Shown piece after piece: positions 53,563 through 63,496 of a stretch of DNA of 64,000 nt. Every line of letters starts with the position of its first letter. Position 1 is the first letter of the stretch. This stretch comes from Paraburkholderia aromaticivorans. GTDB lineage: Bacteria > Pseudomonadota > Gammaproteobacteria > Burkholderiales > Burkholderiaceae. The notes under the pieces were generated by a model, which did no database searches, was not told where the DNA came from, and saw only the letters and a list, made by a program, of their open reading frames with translations. The position numbers were made by a program, and so were the translations under genes. The stretch is taken from assembly GCF_012689525.1 (NCBI RefSeq), contig NZ_CP051516.1, positions 4,340,001 through 4,404,000 on the forward strand, written 5' to 3'.

Positions 53563-53958
53563 TCAGCTCCCGGCTTTCGCCATCTTCTCGAGAATCTTGG
53601 TGAGCTTCTCGTCGAGCGTCGCGGCCGTGAACGGCTTGACGACATAACCGCTCGCGCCGGCCTGAGCCGCCGCGATGATGTTTTCCTTCTTCGACTCAGC
53701 CGTCACCATCAGCACCGGCAGGTGCGTGAGGTGGGCGTCGGCGCGAATTTCCTTGAGCATGGCCAGACCGTCGAGGTTCGGCATGTTCCAGTCGGAGATC
53801 ACGAAGTCGTACGTACCGCCACGCAGACGCGCAAGACCGGCCTGGCCGTCTTCCGCCTCGTCGATGTTCGAGTAGCCGAGCTCCTTGAGGAGGTTGCGGA
53901 CGATCCGGCGCATCGTCGGAAAGTCGTCAACAACCAGAATCTTCATTCCCTTATCCAT
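53563..53958 (-). CDS. cheY: Chemotaxis response regulator CheY
   Basis: CheY, phosphorylated by CheA, binds FliM and changes motor rotation. The 131-residue protein has the acidic pair D11-D12 in [22 protein letters not shown], the phosphoacceptor D56 in [12 protein letters not shown], and [26 protein letters not shown] with the conserved Thr/Ser and Lys. The resemblance to enteric CheY is close. It lies between cheB and cheZ. Confidence 0.98.
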   Translation of the reverse strand: MDKGMKILVVDDFPTMRRIVRNLLKELGYSNIDEAEDGQAGLARLRGGTYDFVISDWNMPNLDGLAMLKEIRADAHLTHLPVLMVTAESKKENIIAAAQAGASGYVVKPFTAATLDEKLTKILEKMAKAGS

Positions 53959-54044
53959 TTCATTCCCTTTGCTTGATCCATGGTGCGGCGCCTGACCGCT
54001 CAACTCGCGCCTCAAACCAGCGCCTCAAATCCTACCGGCCCGCA

Positions 54045-55142
54045 TCATACCCGCTGAACGCGGTCGCCCATTGCCGAGAGACGCGCCATCACACGTCGGC
54101 TCATTTCCGGCAACGCTGCGATCTCGTCCGCCGCGCCAAGCGCAATCGCTTCACGCGGCATGCCGAACACAATACAGCTCGCTTCGTCCTGCGCAAGGGT
54201 GTATGCCCCTGCCTTTTTCATGTCCAGCAGTCCGGCTGCGCCGTCGCGCCCCATCCCGGTCAGAATCACGCCGACCGCGTTCTTGCCCGCATGCTGCGCG
54301 GCCGAACGGAACAGCACGTCCACCGACGGACGATGCCGGTTGACCGGCGGCTCGTCCGACAGGTGAGCAATATAGTTCGCACCACTGCGGGCAAGCAACA
54401 GATGAGCGTGGCCGGGCGCGATATACGCATGTCCCGGCAGCACGCGTTCGCCGTGCTCTGCCTCTTTAACGGTAATCCGGCACAAACCATTGAGGCGTTG
54501 TGCAAAAGATTTTGTGAAGCCCGGCGGCATATGCTGCGCGATCAGCACCGCGGGCGCATCCGGCGGCAGCGGCACCAGCACTTCGCGGATCGCTTCCGTG
54601 CCGCCCGTCGACGCACCGACGATGATCAGCTTCTCGGTACTGAGCAGCGGATTGTTGAAGAGCGGCGCGGCGCCGACCGGCGCATGCGTCGCATGAGCCG
54701 CCGCGTGCTGCGCCGGCGCGGCCTGGCGCACGCGTGCGCGAGCGGCGGCGCGAATCTTGTCGGCGAGCTTTTCCGAGTAATCGAGCATGCCGTCGCGAAT
54801 GCCGACCTTCGGCTTGGTGACGAAGTCGACCGCGCCGAGTTCCAGCGCGCGCAGCGTGATTTCATTGCCGCGCTCGGTCAGCGACGACACCATCACGACC
54901 GGCATCGGCCGCAGGCGCATCAGCTTCTCGAGGAAGTCGAGGCCATCCATGCGCGGCATTTCGACGTCGAGCGTCAGCACGTCGGGATTGTGCTGCTTGA
55001 TGAGGTCGCGCGCGACCAGCGGGTCAGGTGCGGTCGCCACCACCGTCATATCCGGCTGGCCGTTGATGATTTCCGTCATCAGGCTGCGGATCAGCGCCGA
55101 ATCGTCGACGCACAGTACTTTGATCTTTTGCACAGCGCTCAC
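54045..55142 (-). CDS. cheB: Chemoreceptor methylesterase CheB
   Basis: CheB demethylates and deamidates receptor glutamates when phosphorylated. The 365-residue protein has a receiver domain with phosphoacceptor D59 ([12 protein letters not shown]), a linker, and the methylesterase domain with the catalytic Ser in [10 protein letters not shown], His in IAQHMPPGF and Asp in [10 protein letters not shown]. Translation starts with GTG at 55142, overlapping the cheD stop (GTGA). Standard length. Confidence 0.97.
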   Translation of the reverse strand: MSAVQKIKVLCVDDSALIRSLMTEIINGQPDMTVVATAPDPLVARDLIKQHNPDVLTLDVEMPRMDGLDFLEKLMRLRPMPVVMVSSLTERGNEITLRALELGAVDFVTKPKVGIRDGMLDYSEKLADKIRAAARARVRQAAPAQHAAAHATHAPVGAAPLFNNPLLSTEKLIIVGASTGGTEAIREVLVPLPPDAPAVLIAQHMPPGFTKSFAQRLNGLCRITVKEAEHGERVLPGHAYIAPGHAHLLLARSGANYIAHLSDEPPVNRHRPSVDVLFRSAAQHAGKNAVGVILTGMGRDGAAGLLDMKKAGAYTLAQDEASCIVFGMPREAIALGAADEIAALPEMSRRVMARLSAMGDRVQRV

Positions 55143-55966
55143 GCCTCCTCTGTAGTTCTGGCGTTGTTTGAATTAATCGGGCGCGTGCCTGCGCCGAACA
55201 GTTCGATGCGCGGCTTCGCCGCGCCCGGACTGCCTGCTGCTGTGGCCGCTGTTCCGCCCGCAGACGAGCCGAACAGTTCGACCTTCGGGCGTGCGCCTGC
55301 GGAAGTCGAAAACAGTTCGACCTTGGCTCTCGATGCGGCCGGCGTCGAGAACAGTTCCACCCGCTTGCGCGCCGCGGCGAGCCGCTCGGCGCGCGCTTCG
55401 GCGCTTTGCCGCATCAGCGCCTGTTCGCGCTCGGCCACGCCCGCTTCCTGCTGCAGGCGCAACTTCTTCACCATCACCTGGCCCGTGCGCGGCATGAACG
55501 CCACCTTGCGCGGATGCGAGCCCTGCAAGTCCTCGGCGACGATGCGGATCTTTTCCAGCGCCAGATAGCGACGCACGAACTCCGAATTGCGGTCGCCGAT
55601 GTTCATCGTCGTCATGCCGGCGAGCACCGCGCCGCCGCCGAATACCTTGGCTTCGAAACGCTCGCGCCGGCCGCCGGCCTTGATCAGTTCGTTGATCAGC
55701 ACTTCCATCGCGTAAGCGCCGTAGCGCATCGAATCCGATGCGGCCTGCGCGACGTCCGCGCCATCGTCGGGCAACATGAAGTGATTCATGCCGCCGATAC
55801 CGGCTGTGCGATCCTGGATGCAGGCCGCGACGCAGGAACCGAGCACGGTGACCAGCACCATGTCTTCGTGCGTGGTGTAGAACTCGTTCGGCAACAACTT
55901 CACGCCGGGGCGCTGGAAGTGGTTGTCGAAATACAGATTGGTGGCGATCGGCAGGGCGCTGCTCAT
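55139..55966 (-). CDS. cheD: Chemoreceptor glutamine deamidase CheD with VELF-repeat tail
   Basis: CheD deamidates receptor glutamines. The 275-residue protein has the CheD domain in residues 1-170 with the catalytic Cys45 in [10 protein letters not shown], His62 in GGMNHFMLP, and [12 protein letters not shown]. Beyond a helical linker (about 170-200) is a tail not found in typical CheD (usually 160-200 residues). It contains RVELF, KVELF, KVELF and RIELF (residues 202-257), separated by Ser/Ala/Gly-rich spacers. The start overlaps the cheR stop (ATGA) and the end overlaps cheB. Confidence 0.95.
   Translation of the reverse strand: MSSALPIATNLYFDNHFQRPGVKLLPNEFYTTHEDMVLVTVLGSCVAACIQDRTAGIGGMNHFMLPDDGADVAQAASDSMRYGAYAMEVLINELIKAGGRRERFEAKVFGGGAVLAGMTTMNIGDRNSEFVRRYLALEKIRIVAEDLQGSHPRKVAFMPRTGQVMVKKLRLQQEAGVAEREQALMRQSAEARAERLAAARKRVELFSTPAASRAKVELFSTSAGARPKVELFGSSAGGTAATAAGSPGAAKPRIELFGAGTRPINSNNARTTEEA
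55187..55369 (-). repeat. Four VELF-type repeats in the cheD C-terminus
   Basis: The segment encodes RVELF, KVELF, KVELF and RIELF. The first three are exactly 13 residues apart and the fourth is 25 further on. The repeats are conserved at protein level while the spacers differ. Confidence 0.85.
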
Positions 55967-56913
55967 ACCGTGACCCCGCTCGCCGTGTGATGCGACGCCG
56001 TTGCCGTCGCGCGCGCCGGCGTACGCACGCCGGTCGCGTCACGCGTCAGCTCGTAGACGGTCTGGCCGCGCAGCTTGAACGCCTGCGTGACATACGTGAA
56101 ATTTTCCGAGTGGCCGGCGAACAGCAGGCCGCCCGACTTCATCAGCGGCTCGAAGCGCGCGAGCACTTGCGCTTGCGTCGGCTTGTCGAAATAGATCATC
56201 ACGTTGCGGCAGAAGATCGCGTCGAACTGCGAGCGCAACTGGTAATCGCGGTCAGTGAGATTGAGTTGCTCGAAGCGCACCAGCGCGCGCACTTCCGGGC
56301 GCACCTTGACCATGCCCGCATGCGCGCCGGTGCCCTTCAGGAAGAAGCGCTTGAGCCGCTCGGGCGAGAGATGCTTGACCTGGTCGAACTGGTACATGCC
56401 GGCTTCGGCTTTGGCCAGAACCTGGGTGTCGATGTCGGTGGCGAGCACCGAGGCCTGGCGCGCGCCACTGTCGCCGAGCGCTTCGATCAGCGTCATCGCA
56501 ATCGAATACGGCTCTTCGCCGGTCGAAGCCGCCGAGCACCAGACCGAAACCGGCTGCGCGCGGCGCGGCACGAATTCGGCGAGGATCGGAAAGTGATGCG
56601 CCTCGCGGAAAAACGCCGTCAGGTTGGTGGTCAGCGCATTGGTGAACGCTTCCCACTCGGCGGGATCGTTTTCCGCTTCGAGCAGATCGAGATATTGCTT
56701 GAAGGTGTCGAGCCCACGGGCACGCAGACGGCGCGCCAGACGGCTGTACGCCATGTCGCGCTTGTGATCCGACAGCGAAATGCCCGCGCTGCGGTGAATC
56801 AGTTCGCGAATGCGAGCGAAGTCCGTCGACGTGAATTCGAAATCCCGTGCCTGTTCGCCGGATCTAACCGGGTCCGCCCGGTCCGGACGTTGCTGTGCGC
56901 GCGTTGCCATCAT
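55963..56913 (-). CDS. cheR: Chemoreceptor methyltransferase CheR
   Basis: CheR methylates receptor glutamates using S-adenosylmethionine. The 316-residue protein has the N-terminal helical domain ([37 protein letters not shown]) and the catalytic domain with [29 protein letters not shown] and [12 protein letters not shown]. The ATG at 56913 has AGGAAC upstream; a second ATG follows immediately. A 35-residue Thr/Ala-rich tail follows the domain. It overlaps cheD (ATGA). Its product S-adenosylhomocysteine is the substrate of AhcY. Confidence 0.97.
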   Translation of the reverse strand: MMATRAQQRPDRADPVRSGEQARDFEFTSTDFARIRELIHRSAGISLSDHKRDMAYSRLARRLRARGLDTFKQYLDLLEAENDPAEWEAFTNALTTNLTAFFREAHHFPILAEFVPRRAQPVSVWCSAASTGEEPYSIAMTLIEALGDSGARQASVLATDIDTQVLAKAEAGMYQFDQVKHLSPERLKRFFLKGTGAHAGMVKVRPEVRALVRFEQLNLTDRDYQLRSQFDAIFCRNVMIYFDKPTQAQVLARFEPLMKSGGLLFAGHSENFTYVTQAFKLRGQTVYELTRDATGVRTPARATATASHHTASGVTV

Positions 56914-57101
56914 GAGAGTTCCTGCCTGCGATACGAGCCATCCCGCTTTCCGCCCAGGGAATCGTCCTGAGAAGAAGGGATTGTGTTCGCGGGGTCGCGC
57001 CCGCCCGCGAGTTCCGCCACCATGCAGTCGGCCCGCGACACGCTGATAAAGCGTGCTTCGATGATTCGCCCCTCATGGAGCGAGATGCCGAATGACTGCA
57101 T
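56910..57101 (-). CDS. Possible small ORF between the chemoreceptor and cheR
   Basis: A 63-codon frame begins 17 bases after the receptor stop (MQSFGISLHEGRIIEARF) and ends in an ATGA overlap with the cheR start, as coupled genes do. GGAAG lies about 12-17 bases before its ATG, which is rather far. Third-position GC is moderate (about 73%), lower than the flanking genes. No family is recognised. It could equally be spacer sequence. Confidence 0.3.
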   Translation of the reverse strand: MQSFGISLHEGRIIEARFISVSRADCMVAELAGGRDPANTIPSSQDDSLGGKRDGSYRRQELS

Positions 57102-57117
57102 GTCTTTGTGCCACTTC

Positions 57118-58980
57118 CTAGAATGTTTCCCAGTCCGCATCCGAGCCCGCCGTGGCCGCGTTGACCGCGGCCGGGCGTGCTGCGGATTCGGATGCCGCGC
57201 GGGCCGTCTTCGGCCTGAGTGCCGGCTCGACGCGTGCAGCGCCTGTGTCGTGATTGGCCGACGCCGATGCAGTGTTCGTTGCTGCTGTGCCTGCCGCCGG
57301 GTGCGCTGCGCCGCCGTTCACGGATGCATGCGGCGCAACTTTGGCCGCCGGCTTGCTCTTGCTGCTCGTCCCGCGGGACGCCGCCGGATGTGGGCGCGTT
57401 GCCGCCGCGCTGCTGTGCGCCGTGCCGCCGGCCACTTTCCAGCCGTTCACCACGGCCTGCAACTGACGCGTCTGGTCTTCGAGCGAGGCCGCCGCAGCCG
57501 CCGCCTGTTCGACCAGCGCGGCGTTCTGCTGCGTGACTTCGTCCATCTGCACGACCGCGCGATTCACCTGTTCGATGCCGCCCGACTGCTCTTCGGACGC
57601 CGCGCTGATTTCGCCCATGATGTCGGTCACACGGCGCACGGCCTGCACGATCTCGTCCATCGTCGTACCGGCGCGGCCGACTAGCGCGGAGCCGCTTTGC
57701 ACCTTGTCGACCGAGTCGCCGATCAGTTCCTTGATTTCCTTCGCGGCGCTCGCGCTGCGCTGCGCGAGGCTGCGCACTTCACCGGCCACCACCGCGAAGC
57801 CGCGGCCCTGTTCGCCGGCGCGCGCGGCTTCGACCGCCGCGTTGAGCGCGAGAATATTGGTCTGGAAGGCAATCCCTTCGATCACGCCGATGATGTCGAC
57901 GACCTTGTTCGAACTGCTCGCGATGTCCTGCATGGTCGTGACGACCTGGCTCACCACGTCGCCGCCGCGCGTGGCGATGTCGGATGCGTTGACGGCCAGT
58001 TGGCTCGCCTGACGCGCGTTCTCGGCGTTCTGCCGCACGGTGCCGGTCAACTGCTCCATGCTCGACGCGGTTTCCTGCAGCGAGGCGGCCTGCTGTTCCG
58101 TGCGCTGCGACAGGTCGGTGTTGCCCATGGCGATTTCGCGCGCGCCGGTGTCAATCGATTCCGTGCTGCTGTGAACCGCCCTCACCATCGTCGACATGCT
58201 GTCCTGCATGCGCTTGATGCCGGCGAACAACCGCCCGATTTCATTGCGGCTGAAGACGTTGATCGTCTCGGAAAGATCGCCCGCGGCGATGCGTTCGAAG
58301 CACGCCGTCGCGTCGGCGAGCGGCTGCACGATCAGGCCACGCAGCGCGAAGCGGATACCCACCACCAGCAGCAGCGCGAGCACGGTGACGGCGATGATCA
58401 GCGTCGTCATCAGCGAGATGTTCGATTGCGTGCTCGCCTGCTGATCCACGGCCTGCTGCTGCAAGCTGTTGATGACCGCCGATGCCGCGTTGTCGTAAGA
58501 CACGAACATCGGGCTGATCTTCGTATCCGCGATCGCGTGATACGCGGCCAGATCGTTCGCGTGCAGCGCGGCGAACTCCGGCTCCAGGCCGTCACGCATC
58601 ACCGCCGTGCGGCGCGCCAGCAGTTCGTCGAGCTGCGCCTGCTCCACGCCGCTCTTGGGCGCGTCGAGATACGTCTGCCAGCTCTGATTGCCCTTGCCGT
58701 ACAACTCCTCTGCGCGATCGAGCACCTTCTTCGCCTGCTCCGTGTCGCCCGACGCGCTCAACGCATTGAAGCGGTCCAGCGACACGCGCGAGCGCAGCAG
58801 GTACGCCGAGGCATCGTCGAGTGCATGAATGGCGACCAGATCGCCGCGCGCAATGCGGTCGAGCGACTGGCTCGCGCGATTCAGCGCGGTCAGCCCAAGT
58901 ACGCCGACCACCACGGTCAGCGCGACCAAAATGATCCCCACCATCGTCAACGACGCGCGAATCGACCACCTGCTCAGCAT
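57118..58980 (-). CDS. Methyl-accepting chemotaxis protein (Tar/Tsr type)
   Basis: The 620-residue receptor has a first membrane helix at about 9-33 (LTMVGIILVALTVVVGVLGLTAL), a four-helix-bundle periplasmic domain, and a second helix near 190-212. A HAMP domain (PLADATACFERIAAGDLSETI) follows, then the signalling hairpin with IEGIAFQTNILALNAAVEAARAGEQGRGFAVVAGEVRSLAQRSA. The C-terminus is an 85-residue Ala/Ser/Pro-rich linker ending in DWETF, which resembles the NWETF pentapeptide that tethers CheR and CheB in enteric receptors. The ligand is unknown. GGGAGCATCG precedes the ATG. It lies between cheW and cheR. Confidence 0.95.
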   Translation of the reverse strand: MLSRWSIRASLTMVGIILVALTVVVGVLGLTALNRASQSLDRIARGDLVAIHALDDASAYLLRSRVSLDRFNALSASGDTEQAKKVLDRAEELYGKGNQSWQTYLDAPKSGVEQAQLDELLARRTAVMRDGLEPEFAALHANDLAAYHAIADTKISPMFVSYDNAASAVINSLQQQAVDQQASTQSNISLMTTLIIAVTVLALLLVVGIRFALRGLIVQPLADATACFERIAAGDLSETINVFSRNEIGRLFAGIKRMQDSMSTMVRAVHSSTESIDTGAREIAMGNTDLSQRTEQQAASLQETASSMEQLTGTVRQNAENARQASQLAVNASDIATRGGDVVSQVVTTMQDIASSSNKVVDIIGVIEGIAFQTNILALNAAVEAARAGEQGRGFAVVAGEVRSLAQRSASAAKEIKELIGDSVDKVQSGSALVGRAGTTMDEIVQAVRRVTDIMGEISAASEEQSGGIEQVNRAVVQMDEVTQQNAALVEQAAAAAASLEDQTRQLQAVVNGWKVAGGTAHSSAAATRPHPAASRGTSSKSKPAAKVAPHASVNGGAAHPAAGTAATNTASASANHDTGAARVEPALRPKTARAASESAARPAAVNAATAGSDADWETF

Positions 58981-59023
58981 TTCGATGCTCCCTATCCCAA
59001 TCGTTTCGTGAAAGCTGGCGCCG

Positions 59024-59560
59024 TTAGGCGCCGAGCGTTTCGATCAGCGCCATTTCGCGGCTGGTCATGAGCTTCTCGATGTCCATCAGGATCAGCATGC
59101 GGCCGTCGACGGTGCCCAGACCCGTGAGGTACTCGGTCGTCAGCGTGGCGCCGAATTCCGGCGCCGGCATGATCTGGTCGGTGGCGAGCGTCAGCACGTC
59201 CGACACGCCGTCCACCACCATCCCCACCACGCGATGCGCGACGTTCAGGATGATCACCACCGTCTGGTGGTCGTACTCGACACGGCCCAGATGGAACTTG
59301 ATGCGCATGTCGACGATCGGCACGATGATGCCGCGCAGATTGATCACGCCCTTGATGAACTCGGGTGCGTTGGCGATGCGCGTCACGTTGTCGTAGCCGC
59401 GGATTTCCTGCACCTTGAGAATGTCGATGCCGTACTCTTCGGCGCCGAGCGTGAAGACGAGGAACTCCTGACCGCCGGCGTCTGCCTGCTGCGCGTCGCG
59501 GCGGCCATTCGTACCGCTCGCGTTCGCGACGCTCGAATTGATGGATTGGACTTCTGCCAC
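59024..59560 (-). CDS. cheW: Chemotaxis coupling protein CheW
   Basis: CheW links receptors to CheA. The 178-residue protein has a Ser/Asn/Gly-rich start, then the CheW beta-barrel ([62 protein letters not shown]). The GTG at 59560 with GGGGG five bases upstream is the preferred start; a TTG four codons earlier is open. It follows cheA by 63 bases. Confidence 0.96.
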   Translation of the reverse strand: MAEVQSINSSVANASGTNGRRDAQQADAGGQEFLVFTLGAEEYGIDILKVQEIRGYDNVTRIANAPEFIKGVINLRGIIVPIVDMRIKFHLGRVEYDHQTVVIILNVAHRVVGMVVDGVSDVLTLATDQIMPAPEFGATLTTEYLTGLGTVDGRMLILMDIEKLMTSREMALIETLGA

Positions 59561-59623
59561 GTTAGCCCCCAAACGGTTGGGATGAATTGAGTTGAGTAAG
59601 TGTTACGACGAGTGTGACGGACA

Positions 59624-61906
59624 TCATGCGAGGCTCAGCGCGCCATGCGCGTGGCGTGTTTCGCGGTTCAGCGCCGCGACGTCCACGATCAGCGCGACGC
59701 TGCCGTCGCCGAGAATGGTCGCGGCGGAAATGCCGTGCACCTTGCGGTAGTTCGTTTCCAGGTTCTTCACGACGACCTGCTGTTGGCCCACCAGTTCGTC
59801 GATCAGCATCGCAAAGCGGCGCCCTTCGGTTTGCATGATGGTGACGATGCCTTGCGTCGGTTCCTGCTTCGCGCCTTCGACGTTGAACACTTCGTGCAAC
59901 GCCACCAGCGGCAGATATTCACCGCGCACCCGCACCACGCGCTCGCCGTTGGCTACCGTGTAGATGTCCTCGGCTTGCGGCTGCAGCGACTCCATCACGA
60001 AGTTCAGCGGCAGAATGAAAATCTCGTTGCCGACCTTGACCGACATGCCGTCGAGAATGGCCAGCGTGAGCGGCAGCATGATGCGCGTGGTGCTGCCCTT
60101 GCCGGCGTGCGAGGTGATTTCCACGTGACCACCCATCGACTGGATGTTCCGCTTCACCACGTCCATGCCGACGCCGCGGCCCGACACGTCGGTGACCTGT
60201 TCCGCCGTGGAGAAACCCGGCAGGAAGATCAGGTTCCAGACTTCTTCGTCGCTCATGGTCTCGCTGACCTGCATGCCCTGCTTGGCCGCCTTCGCGAGAA
60301 TCTTGTCGCGGCGCAGGCCCGCGCCGTCGTCGCTCACTTCAATGACGATGTTGCCGCCGTGATGCGCCGCCGACAGCACCAGCTGGCCGGTCGAATCCTT
60401 GCCCGCCGCGCGCCGCGCTTCCACGGTTTCGATGCCGTGGTCGAGACTGTTGCGCACGAGGTGAGTCAACGGATCGATGATCCGTTCGATGAGGCTCTTG
60501 TCGAGTTCGGTCGCCTGACCGAAGGTGACGAGTTCCACTTCCTTGCCGAGTTTCGCCGCCAGATCGCGCACCAGACGCGGGAAGCGGCTGAACACGTAAT
60601 CCATCGGCATCATGCGGATCGACATGACCGCTTCCTGCAGATCGCGCGCATTGCGCTCGAGCTGCGCCATGCCGTTGAAAAGCCGGTCGTGCAGTGCCGG
60701 GTCGAACGTGCTGGTGGTTTCCGCGAGCATGGCCTGCGTGATCACCAGTTCGCCGACCAGGTTGATCAGCTGATCAACCTTTTCGACGCCGACGCGAATC
60801 GAGCTGCCTTCTGCACCGCCCGCTGCCACAGCCGGACGTGCCGCCTTGCGGTCCGGTTCGGCGGGTGCGGCTGCGCTCGCCTGCGCTGGCGCCGGTGCGC
60901 TCGTGGCCGCCGCGGGTTGAGCCGCGGCTGGCGCCGGCGCGGCCGGTGCGTCGAACAGGCCGTGCGTGGCTGTTGATGCGGGTGCAGCGGTGCCGGCCGC
61001 CGGTGCCGGCGATGCTGCGTGGTCCGCCTGAGTTGCCTGTACTGCTTGCGCCGGGGACGAATCGGCAGCGTCGGGCGTTCCAGGTTCGCCTTGCTGCGTG
61101 TCGTCCGCCGGTGCGGTGCCGCGGCCGATCACGATCTGACTTTCGTCGATCACGAAACAGCACACGGCGATGATGTCGTCGGAGGTCACATCGGTCGCGA
61201 GCCACAGCGTCAGATCGCCGCCGCTCTTGACCTGCCCGACGATGTTGCCCAGGTTGCCGAGCTCTTCGGCCAGCAGTTCCTGGTCCTTCTCACCAACGCC
61301 CCGTAGCGTAATTTTCAGATGGGGACCGGTATCTTCACCGGCTCCCGCGGCTTGCCCGGTCTGTGCCGGTTCGCCGTCAATCCATTCACCCGCCGCCTGC
61401 ACCGCCTGTTCGACGACGTGCTCCGGCGGGGTACCGCCTTGTACTGCCTGTGTTGCAACGGATGCCACGCTCGCGGCAACGGGTGCTGCAGCCGCAGCCG
61501 GTGCCGCGCCGTCGCGGCTCTCCGCGTTCAGGCGTTCGAGCTTCGCGCAAATCGCCTTCGCGGTGGCCGCGTCCGGCTCGGCGCTCGCGCGGTAATCGGC
61601 GAGCTGGCCGGACAACACGTCCTTGGTTTCGAGGAACGTGTCGATCATGTCCTTGCGCAGCACGAGTTCGTTATTGCGCGCGCGGTCGAGCAGCGATTCG
61701 AGAATGTGCGTCGTTTCCGTCAGCGCGGTAAAACCGAACGTCGCCGCGCCGCCCTTGATCGAATGCGCCGCGCGGAAAATTGCCGCGAGGTCTTCGGGGT
61801 CCGGGTGAGCGATATCCAGATTGAGCAGCAACTGCTCCATCTGCGCGAGCAGTTCGTCCGCTTCGTCGAAGAACGTCTGATAGAACTGAGTGATGTCGAG
61901 TGTCAT
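59624..61906 (-). CDS. cheA: Chemotaxis histidine kinase CheA
   Basis: CheA autophosphorylates in response to receptors and phosphorylates CheY and CheB. The 760-residue protein has the HPt domain with His48 in AAHSIKGGAATFGF and the CheY-binding P2 domain. A long Ala/Pro/Gln-rich linker (about 270-370) follows, then the dimerisation domain, the ATP-binding domain (LVRNSLDHGIE, DDGAGLRRDK, GRGVGMDVVKRNIQSMGG) and the C-terminal CheW-like domain. All catalytic motifs are intact. The ATG has only a weak ribosome site. Confidence 0.97.
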   Translation of the reverse strand: MTLDITQFYQTFFDEADELLAQMEQLLLNLDIAHPDPEDLAAIFRAAHSIKGGAATFGFTALTETTHILESLLDRARNNELVLRKDMIDTFLETKDVLSGQLADYRASAEPDAATAKAICAKLERLNAESRDGAAPAAAAAPVAASVASVATQAVQGGTPPEHVVEQAVQAAGEWIDGEPAQTGQAAGAGEDTGPHLKITLRGVGEKDQELLAEELGNLGNIVGQVKSGGDLTLWLATDVTSDDIIAVCCFVIDESQIVIGRGTAPADDTQQGEPGTPDAADSSPAQAVQATQADHAASPAPAAGTAAPASTATHGLFDAPAAPAPAAAQPAAATSAPAPAQASAAAPAEPDRKAARPAVAAGGAEGSSIRVGVEKVDQLINLVGELVITQAMLAETTSTFDPALHDRLFNGMAQLERNARDLQEAVMSIRMMPMDYVFSRFPRLVRDLAAKLGKEVELVTFGQATELDKSLIERIIDPLTHLVRNSLDHGIETVEARRAAGKDSTGQLVLSAAHHGGNIVIEVSDDGAGLRRDKILAKAAKQGMQVSETMSDEEVWNLIFLPGFSTAEQVTDVSGRGVGMDVVKRNIQSMGGHVEITSHAGKGSTTRIMLPLTLAILDGMSVKVGNEIFILPLNFVMESLQPQAEDIYTVANGERVVRVRGEYLPLVALHEVFNVEGAKQEPTQGIVTIMQTEGRRFAMLIDELVGQQQVVVKNLETNYRKVHGISAATILGDGSVALIVDVAALNRETRHAHGALSLA

Positions 61907-61994
61907 GCCTGGGTCACCGCGAGAGTTCCTGTCTTGGCTTGGGCTGCCGTGCCGCCGCGTCGAGAGCTTCTATAACTGGGTCTATGTGTGGCGC

Positions 61995-62372
61995 TTACGC
62001 GTGGTCTGGCTCGGCTAGCGCCGCCACCAGTTCGGTCAGCATGTCCGGGTCGAGCGGCTTTTCGATCCAGCCGGTCGCGCCCGCAGCCCGTGCTGCTTCC
62101 TTGAACGGCTCGCCCGATTCCGTCGTGAGGACGAGGATGGGTGTCGCCTGGTAAGCCGGGTTGTTGCGCAGCGCGGCGATCAGATCGAGGCCGGTCTTGC
62201 CTGGCATGTACTGGTCGGTCAGCACGAGGTCGAACGACATGGCGAGCGCGTTTTCGAGCCCTTCGTTGCCGTCCGCCGCGAGCGTCACCTCGTAGCCTGC
62301 CGTCGTCAACGTGGCGGCGAGAATCTGCCGCATCGATGCCGAATCGTCGATTGCCAGGATGTGCCTGATCAT
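61995..62372 (-). CDS. Second CheY-like response regulator (upstream of cheA)
   Basis: The 125-residue single-domain receiver has D9-D10 in ILAIDDSASMRQILAATL, the phosphoacceptor D53 in LVLTDQYMPGKTG, and LTTESGEPFKEAARAAGATGWIEKPL. It differs clearly from the CheY at 53563-53958 (DQYMPGKTG against DWNMPNLDG). It lies between motB and cheA; such receivers next to cheA may act as phosphate sinks or modulators. GAGG precedes the ATG. Confidence 0.9.
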   Translation of the reverse strand: MIRHILAIDDSASMRQILAATLTTAGYEVTLAADGNEGLENALAMSFDLVLTDQYMPGKTGLDLIAALRNNPAYQATPILVLTTESGEPFKEAARAAGATGWIEKPLDPDMLTELVAALAEPDHA

Positions 62373-62456
62373 GAAAACCTCGCTGCACGTACGCTAGGGA
62401 TCGTCCCGCCGTCCGCGCCGGCAGGGCGCGCGAATCAGCGGGGCAATCGCTGTCTG

Positions 62457-63464
62457 TTACTGGGCCGACGGCACTGCCGCCGGCAACTTCGGTGCAACCG
62501 TTACCGGCTGCGCAAGCTTTTGCAGCAACGGCTTGGAGCCGGCTGCATCGTCCGACAAGGTGGTCGTGGTGGAGTCGTCATGATTCAGCGCCTCCTCCGA
62601 CTTCCTGTTCAACACGATGATGCTGATGCGGCGGTTCTCCGGATCCATCGGATCCGCCTTGTTCAGGTTCTGCGTCGACGCGAGGCCGAGCACGCGCATC
62701 ACCTTCGCCTCGTCCATGCCGCCGCCGATCAGCTCGCGGCGCGACGCATTGGCGCGGTCCGCAGACAGTTCCCAGTTGCTGTAGCCCTTCTCGCCGCCGG
62801 CGTACTGCGCCGCGTCGGTGTGGCCCTGCACGATGATGCGGTTCGGCACGTCGTTCAGCGTGTGGCCGATTTCGCGCAGGATGTCGCGCATATACGGCTC
62901 GACCTGGTCTTTCGCGGTCGCGAACATGGGCCGCTTCTGCGAGTCGACGATTTCGATGCGCAGGCCGGTCAGCGTCGAGTCGATGCGGATCTGCTGCTTG
63001 AACTGGCGCAGCACCGGATTCGCTTCGATCGCGGCCATCAGCTTGACCTGCAGATCGTGCAGGCGGACCTGCTCACGACGCTCCAGCTCGCCCTGCAACT
63101 GCTTCATCGAGTCTTCGTTGTTGTGCGAGACGCTGCGCTCGGAGCGGTTGTTCGAACCGTCGGTGGAGCGCGTTACGCCTTGCGCGTCGGTCGAGATATC
63201 GCGGCCGCCGCCCTTCAGAATGCTCGAGTCCTCGGCGCTGCGGTCGCCGCCCCACAGCGTGATCTTCAACGGCTGGTTGAAGTAATCGGCAATCCCCTTT
63301 AACTGCACCGTGGAGGCCGAACTCAGCAGCCACATCAGCAGGAAGAACGCCATCATCGCGGTCATGAAGTCCGCATACGCGAGCTTCCAGGCGCCGCCGT
63401 GATGGCCGGCTTTCTTCGGCGCGGCGCGCTTGACGATAATGGCGCGGTCTTTGTCCTTGCTCAT
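62457..63464 (-). CDS. motB: Flagellar motor stator protein MotB
   Basis: MotB anchors the stator to peptidoglycan and carries the proton-binding Asp. The 335-residue protein has one membrane helix with Asp32 in YADFMTAMMAFFLLMWLLSSAS, the plug segment, and an OmpA-like domain (RIIVQGHTDAAQY, NWELSADRANASRREL). The Asp identifies a proton-driven type. It follows motA by 32 bases. The last 45 residues are Ser/Thr/Pro-rich. Confidence 0.97.
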   Translation of the reverse strand: MSKDKDRAIIVKRAAPKKAGHHGGAWKLAYADFMTAMMAFFLLMWLLSSASTVQLKGIADYFNQPLKITLWGGDRSAEDSSILKGGGRDISTDAQGVTRSTDGSNNRSERSVSHNNEDSMKQLQGELERREQVRLHDLQVKLMAAIEANPVLRQFKQQIRIDSTLTGLRIEIVDSQKRPMFATAKDQVEPYMRDILREIGHTLNDVPNRIIVQGHTDAAQYAGGEKGYSNWELSADRANASRRELIGGGMDEAKVMRVLGLASTQNLNKADPMDPENRRISIIVLNRKSEEALNHDDSTTTTLSDDAAGSKPLLQKLAQPVTVAPKLPAAVPSAQ

Positions 63465-63496
63465 CGGTTCGGTTCCCGGTGCCCTTTATCTGACCT

